Notes under the pieces: generated by a model
What the model was told of the DNA's origin: nothing
Databases searched by the model: none
The model's input: the letters and a program-made list of their open reading frames with translations, nothing else
Part shown: one piece after another, positions 6,888 through 10,996 of the stretch
Numbering within the stretch: the stretch's first letter is position 1
How the letters are laid out: each line of letters opens with the position of its first letter
Position numbers and translations under genes: made by a program
NCBI GenBank assembly: GCA_003513555.1
Contig: DOPG01000029.1
Coordinates: forward strand, 1 to 10,996
DNA: 10,996 nt
Direction of reading: 5' to 3'
Origin: Rhodopirellula sp.
GTDB lineage: Bacteria; Planctomycetota; Planctomycetia; Pirellulales; Pirellulaceae

Positions 6888-8426
6888 TTGGCGATTCAAA
6901 GGCTTTTCAACAACAATTGACTTTGGAAAGTCAGCTGCCTCTTTCCCGCCACGTTCTTCCCAACGCTTATTTTGCGAATTTCCTCGCGGCTGATTCATTG
7001 GAATGTCCATGCCACCCGCATCACCCAGCATTGCATAAAGCCGATTTTCCAAATCCTTTGCAACGCTTTTGTAATCAGGGTGATTGATCAAATTATTTGT
7101 TTCACCCGGATCAGTTTTCAAGTCATACAGTTCATCCACGTCCCACAGACCATAATAGGTGATGTACTTGAAACGATCACCACGCAATGCGAATTGAGTT
7201 GGTGACTGTGGAAAGTTCTTTTCCCAATAGTACACGTACAAGAAATAATCTCGCCAATCCATCTCGGGTTGATTTGGCAAATCTAAAAAGCTCACTCCAT
7301 CCATGTAATCCGGTGTACCGAGGCCAGCGGCGTGCAAGATGGTGGGGCCAATGTCGATGTTGCCAATCACGTTCTCAACCACCTTGCCACCCTCATAAAG
7401 ATCAGGACACTGCATCATCATGGGAACACGAATGGAGGCTTCGTAGGAAACCCGCTTGTCGATCAGTCCATGTTCACCCCACATGAAACCGTTGTCACCC
7501 ATGTAAACCACGAGTGTTTCATCATGGATCCCCATGTCCTTCAATTGTTGCAGGACGCGTCCAACACTGTCATCTACCGCCAACACCGATTCACAATAGC
7601 GCCGATAGAGGTAATCCAACCCTCGATCACTGTGATAACTGAAATCTATTCCATGCCAACTATTGCGTTGATCACGCACCCAACGCGGTGCATCTTTGGA
7701 CGCGCTGATTTCCTTGCCGCGTGGAAGGAAACTCAAGTCCGCGTCTTTGTAGCGGTCCTCGTGCCGCTTCGCAAGAGTAAAGTTTGCATGAACCGCTTTA
7801 TGGGACAGGTATAAAAAGAACGGTTGCTCGCCATCCTTCTGTTCTTCCAGCCACTCCACTGCATAGTCTGTCAACTCGTCGGTGATGTAGCCTTTCTGCT
7901 TAACGCGATCGCCGTTCACGTTGAGCGTATACTTTGGCCCTGGTGGCAAGTAGTTGCCTTGCCCACGAAAGCTGATCCAATGATCAAAACCTGGTCGTGG
8001 ATCGTCATGCGCCCCTCCCATGTGCCATTTGCCAATGAAGCCGGTTTTGTAACCCGCTTTCTGCAGATATTGCGGAAAGAACAAAGTTCCCTCAGGCACC
8101 AAGCGGTTATTATCGATCACCCGGTGCTTGTGAGTGTACAAACCGGTCAGAATCGATGCTCGACTGGGTGAGCATAGCGACGTGGTAACAAAAGCATTCT
8201 TGAGATGGACGCCATTCGACGCAAGCGAATCAAGATGTGGCGTTTCCAGAAACGGATGCCCCATAAAACCCATCGCATCGTAACGATGATCATCCGTCAG
8301 AACAAACACAACGTTACGAGGTTTGATTTCATCGCGTTTACCTGTTTCTGGAAGCTCGTCTGCAACGGCAAACGACGACAGAACCTCAGCCACGCAAAAA
8401 ACAACAGGAACAAATTTCGGAAGCAT
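6879..8426 (-). CDS. Secreted type I sulfatase (formylglycine-dependent)
   Basis: This 515-residue protein has a Sec-type signal peptide (LPKFVPVVFCVAEVLSSFAVA, cleaved near residue 22). The metal-binding pair Asp45-Asp46 lies in VLTDDHRYD. The sulfatase signature CSPSR at 85-89 provides Cys85, the residue converted to formylglycine, followed by the typical ILTGLYTHKH. GKWHMGG supplies Lys133 and His135, and GDNG at 310-313 gives the C-terminal metal ligands. The length is normal for family S1. It removes sulfate esters from substrates, most likely sulfated polysaccharides, in the periplasm or outside the cell. The exact specificity cannot be read, although the sequence around the Cys resembles N-acetylglucosamine-6-sulfatase-like members. 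ATG 8426 has GGAG seven bases upstream. It is the first gene of the sulfatase-esterase-oxidoreductase operon. An anaerobic or FGE-type maturase would be needed from elsewhere in the genome. Confidence 0.95.
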   Translation of the reverse strand: MLPKFVPVVFCVAEVLSSFAVADELPETGKRDEIKPRNVVFVLTDDHRYDAMGFMGHPFLETPHLDSLASNGVHLKNAFVTTSLCSPSRASILTGLYTHKHRVIDNNRLVPEGTLFFPQYLQKAGYKTGFIGKWHMGGAHDDPRPGFDHWISFRGQGNYLPPGPKYTLNVNGDRVKQKGYITDELTDYAVEWLEEQKDGEQPFFLYLSHKAVHANFTLAKRHEDRYKDADLSFLPRGKEISASKDAPRWVRDQRNSWHGIDFSYHSDRGLDYLYRRYCESVLAVDDSVGRVLQQLKDMGIHDETLVVYMGDNGFMWGEHGLIDKRVSYEASIRVPMMMQCPDLYEGGKVVENVIGNIDIGPTILHAAGLGTPDYMDGVSFLDLPNQPEMDWRDYFLYVYYWEKNFPQSPTQFALRGDRFKYITYYGLWDVDELYDLKTDPGETNNLINHPDYKSVAKDLENRLYAMLGDAGGMDIPMNQPRGNSQNKRWEERGGKEAADFPKSIVVEKPLNRQAK

Positions 8427-9327
8427 TCAACGACTCCGGGGCCACGAACAAAGAAAACAACAATTCCTGTATGCTAACCGACCAGAATGCAATCACGGTG
8501 CCGTCCCACACTTTTTTCTTCACTATCCCAGAAAATTCGCGTGCTACGGTACCACGGGCATACCTACACCGAGCATTGCATCAGACCACAAGTATTGGTT
8601 GGGGTGTTCCGATCACCCGTCTTTCGTCATTTCACCACGATTTCTCAAGCAGACCGGCTGAGAAAAGGAAGAAAAACCTGCTCGACTACGATGCTGGGTT
8701 TCCCGCTGCCAACCCCACCTGCTTTTCGATTCGGCGGTCCTCGCAGACCCAGGATCGACAGGCCAATGCGACTCACAGACAGGACCTCGAACCGCGAATG
8801 TTTATCTGACAGCAAATTCATTGCTCGTACTGCAGCCCCAGGCCATTGAATCTGGCTTCAACCTGGCAACAATCGGTCAACACTCCTGCAGAGACGTAGC
8901 CGCCCGACACACCATCTCAGCATCAACCTGTTGATCTCCCTACTGACGATGCAAGATTGCACACCCAAGGAAGTCTGGTGATGCCGATAGTGTGTAGCGT
9001 TCAACAACCGGCCGCATCCTGTACCAGATGCGCCCCATGCACATCAGCACTATCTGCGAGCGAGGTTTCAACCCAATGGCTTGGTGCGTATCTGTTTAGC
9101 GCCAAACTTGCGGGGACGGGGCAGTCTCGACGCAGCAACAATCGGCAACCACACAATGGCCACTTCACTGATTCATTGACTCGGGATCCTTACTTCTGCC
9201 GGGATAGAAAAATCGGGTGCAGTTCGCTGCTTTCAAGTGTTCCCACCAATATCAGATGTGTCATTCGCTACCTTCGCGATGCGTCTCCGCTTTGTCCAAC
9301 ACACCGCACTGACTCACATTTCAATCT
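8427..9327. other. Gene-poor spacer of about 900 bp
   Basis: No frame here gives a recognisable protein. Several plus-strand frames of 112-124 codons (for example 8957-9331, 8471-8809) have compositions rich in Arg, Ser, Cys and Pro without hydrophobic patterning, and their starts lack ribosome-binding sites. The stretch must contain the promoter of the sulfatase operon, but I see no convincing -35/-10 pair. A bulged hairpin at 8838-8866 and small palindromes near 8930 and 8950 are the only structures seen. Confidence 0.6.
8838..8866. repeat. Bulged inverted repeat (hairpin) in the long spacer
   Basis: CCAGG (8838-8842) pairs with CCTGG (8862-8866), and TTGAA (8846-8850) with TTCAA (8857-8861). 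This makes a 10-bp stem with a 3-nt bulge and a 6-nt loop. No T-tract follows on either strand. It could be part of an untranslated RNA or a chance structure. Confidence 0.35.
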
Positions 9328-9822
9328 CTAAATTCGCTCCAAAGCCGTCAGCAGCACTAGACTAGCGGCCTCACGCTGCCTGACGAGTCGTCCCTCAGTC
9401 GTTAGCACGCTTCGCACCACATCCGTTGCCAGGCTGACTTTCTTTCCTCTCTTGGCGATCCCCACAAAGACGAGCCCATCCATTTCCTGAGGAGCTGCTG
9501 GTCCAAGATGCCCAGTGATCGAGAGCGCAATATCCGCCTCGGGCGTCTTTTCAAGAACGCCCAAAGCCATTTGCAGTGCCACCCTCCCGCATACTGCGGT
9601 ATGTTCCGCAATCTGAGCGGCGTCTACTCCAAGCCAAGCAACCTTTGTCGGGGATCGGTATGTAACCGCCGACCCACAAAGCCACTCGGAAATTCCGGGA
9701 ACACCCGCGAGTGCTGCTGAGATTAATCCTCCGGTACAACTCTCCGCAAAAACAATCTTCAACTGTTTCCGAGCAAGGGACTCCGCCAAACCCTGGATCA
9801 ATTCCTCTGTCATTGGACGCAT
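9328..9822 (-). CDS. pncC: CinA C-terminal-type nicotinamide-nucleotide amidohydrolase
   Basis: The 164-residue protein is a stand-alone CinA C-terminal domain. It shows the hallmark AESCTGGL at 26-33 with the catalytic Ser28, then the typical VPGISEWLCGSAVTYRSPTK and a LGV segment. Family members deamidate nicotinamide mononucleotide to nicotinic acid mononucleotide in cytoplasmic NAD recycling. Length matches E. coli PncC (about 165 aa), and no N-terminal CinA domain is present. The later glycine-rich loop is unusual: SITGHLGPAAPQEMDG replaces the common G-I/V-AGPGGG pattern, so activity is likely but not certain. GGAG lies only 2 nt before ATG 9822 and 11 nt before the in-frame ATG 9813. 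The second ATG aligns better with known PncC starts (MTEEL...). The 91-bp gap to the DUF1080 gene upstream would allow cotranscription, with no obvious functional link. Confidence 0.9.
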   Translation of the reverse strand: MRPMTEELIQGLAESLARKQLKIVFAESCTGGLISAALAGVPGISEWLCGSAVTYRSPTKVAWLGVDAAQIAEHTAVCGRVALQMALGVLEKTPEADIALSITGHLGPAAPQEMDGLVFVGIAKRGKKVSLATDVVRSVLTTEGRLVRQREAASLVLLTALERI

Positions 9823-9913
9823 TTCTCCACAACGCCATTTTAGTTATTCACCGCAGTGCAACGGCACGTCTCAATTTCACCAAGTGGGAACCTCACAGTG
9901 ACATTGGCAATCA

Positions 9914-10675
9914 CTACGGATCGAGTGATTTGATCCAGACGTTTCGAAACTGAACCAGGCTGGATGCTGGACGCAACTTCCCGGTTGGATCCGGTCCTCC
10001 GTGATGCTGCAAAACGATCGGCCCTCGCTCTGGAATCTCGGGCAACTTCGCATTTTCCAAAACCATGTGGTTATTCAGATACACAGTAACGCGATCTTTC
10101 ACCAAAATAATTACGAAACGATTCCATTCTCCCACAGGATTATCCGCATTGATTCCTGGAGTCACTCCCGCGCGTATCTCAGGGGGTGTCGTATCCTTGT
10201 GCCGAACTCCGTAGACCTCCCCCGACCCCACCGGCCAGCACCATATATTGAGCTGCGCCTTGGATGCCCCGCGCAAATAGATACCTGAGTCAGCATTCGG
10301 AGTTTTAATCGTAATTTTCCTTCCCGCCGCATCCTTCAGATAGCTGCCGTCACTCAACACGACAGGCACGTCAAATAAACCACTCGTCTCCTTGATTCTC
10401 CAATCAATCTTTAAAATGAAATCACCAAATTCATCTCTGGTTTGAAGATTTTTATTCCCCGTGGCTTCACTGCGTGAATCGTAGTCAATGACACCATCAA
10501 GTACCTTCCAGTGACCACCATCTCCTTCGGGGATCACCCAATGATCAAGATTCTCACCATTAAACAACGATGTATACCCGTCTTCCTTTTCTGCTTGTGC
10601 CCACGCGTCCTGCCCAAAAAACGCCGCCGAAAGCAACGCGATCACGACGCCGAGTATCTTTGATTCAGTCTTCAT
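9914..10675 (-). CDS. Secreted DUF1080 (3-keto-disaccharide hydrolase domain) protein
   Basis: From ATG 10675 this encodes 253 residues. A Sec signal (ILGVVIALLSAAFF, cleaved near AWA-QA) precedes one concanavalin-like DUF1080 domain. Family landmarks are GYTSLFNGENLDHW near the start, DGVIDYD, the DSGIYLRG strand, NPVGEWNRFVI, and GPIVLQHHG followed by VQFRNVWIK at the C-terminus. The domain is very common in planctomycetes and Bacteroidetes; some members hydrolyse 3-keto-glycosides, while many are uncharacterised carbohydrate-active or binding proteins. The frame extends to 10741, but I prefer 10675 because GGAG ends 5 nt upstream and the signal peptide then begins at once; the adjacent ATG at 10678 is also possible. 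It may act with Gfo/Idh/MocA enzymes that make 3-keto sugars, such as the one at 4498-5838, although it is not in that operon. Confidence 0.92.
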   Translation of the reverse strand: MKTESKILGVVIALLSAAFFGQDAWAQAEKEDGYTSLFNGENLDHWVIPEGDGGHWKVLDGVIDYDSRSEATGNKNLQTRDEFGDFILKIDWRIKETSGLFDVPVVLSDGSYLKDAAGRKITIKTPNADSGIYLRGASKAQLNIWCWPVGSGEVYGVRHKDTTPPEIRAGVTPGINADNPVGEWNRFVIILVKDRVTVYLNNHMVLENAKLPEIPERGPIVLQHHGGPDPTGKLRPASSLVQFRNVWIKSLDP

Positions 10676-10996
10676 CATCTCTCCAGGTTCATTCAAAACG
10701 ATGGGTCCAGTAAAAAGCGATAGCCCTTGAAGGCTCTCCAACCTGATTACCAGTCAACGCGCGACCGAGGCATTTCTTGGCCACACGGAGCACAACCACC
10801 CAGTCAACTCGCTAAAAGTATAGCGAACTCACCGTACGCCAGATTCACGATCACATGCCGAAACATTTTCACCCGGCAGTCGGTCGCAACATTTACCCGC
10901 TCGCGTCCTACAGCAACGGCAGTTTCCACCGAGAGCAGATCCTAGCCATAGTGCTTGGATAACCTATTTAGAGGCTGCCTCCTGACGCCCTGCATC

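Noticed and set aside
7332..7814. 160-codon plus-strand frame
   Set aside because: Antisense to the sulfatase, which carries all its catalytic motifs in this stretch.
8471..8849. Overlapping plus-strand frames of 112-120 codons
   Set aside because: Two frames are open over the same DNA with non-protein-like composition and no start signals.
8957..9331. 124-codon plus-strand frame in the long spacer
   Set aside because: No ribosome-binding site, no recognisable family, Cys/Ser/Arg-heavy composition, and its end overlaps the pncC-like 3' end.
10727..10945. 72-codon plus-strand frame at the right edge
   Set aside because: It lies upstream of the DUF1080 gene on the opposite strand, has no ribosome-binding site and resembles no known protein; 10742-10996 shows nothing else.

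Overview
The window looks like chromosomal DNA of a planctomycete, probably Pirellulaceae (Rhodopirellula-like). This is inferred from gene content: a secreted sulfatase, a Tat-exported Gfo/Idh/MocA oxidoreductase, a secreted esterase and a DUF1080 protein lie close together, with long gene-poor spacers between units. No rRNA, tRNA, CRISPR array or insertion sequence was recognised.

Left part (1-4112): two divergently transcribed biosynthetic genes share a spacer of about 250 bp. On the minus strand, running off the left edge, is a multidomain protein with a fatty acyl-AMP ligase (FAAL), an acyl carrier protein (ACP) and the beginning of an alpha-oxoamine synthase (AOS, the BioF/KBL/serine palmitoyltransferase family). 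It was assembled here by reading the reverse complement from a GTG at 2422. On the plus strand is an asparagine-synthetase-like amide-forming enzyme with an intact ATP-pyrophosphatase motif but no N-terminal glutaminase cysteine. The spacer holds a near-palindrome (2550-2577) and a short leader-type ORF on each side. This is the most interesting part of the window: it may make an amino-ketone or sphingoid-like lipid, or an amide derived from one.

Middle (4498-8426): a tight minus-strand operon runs sulfatase, esterase, oxidoreductase. The first two overlap by 4 bp and the second and third are 24 bp apart. All three carry export signals (Sec, Sec, Tat), so they probably work outside the cytoplasm on sulfated or esterified glycans. 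A 12-bp tandem repeat lies across the sulfatase/esterase junction and repeats the esterase GTG start in frame.

Right part (8427-10996): about 900 bp without a convincing gene is followed, on the minus strand, by a stand-alone CinA C-terminal-type amidohydrolase (PncC-like). Upstream of that is a secreted DUF1080 protein, and the last 250 bp hold no gene I can support.
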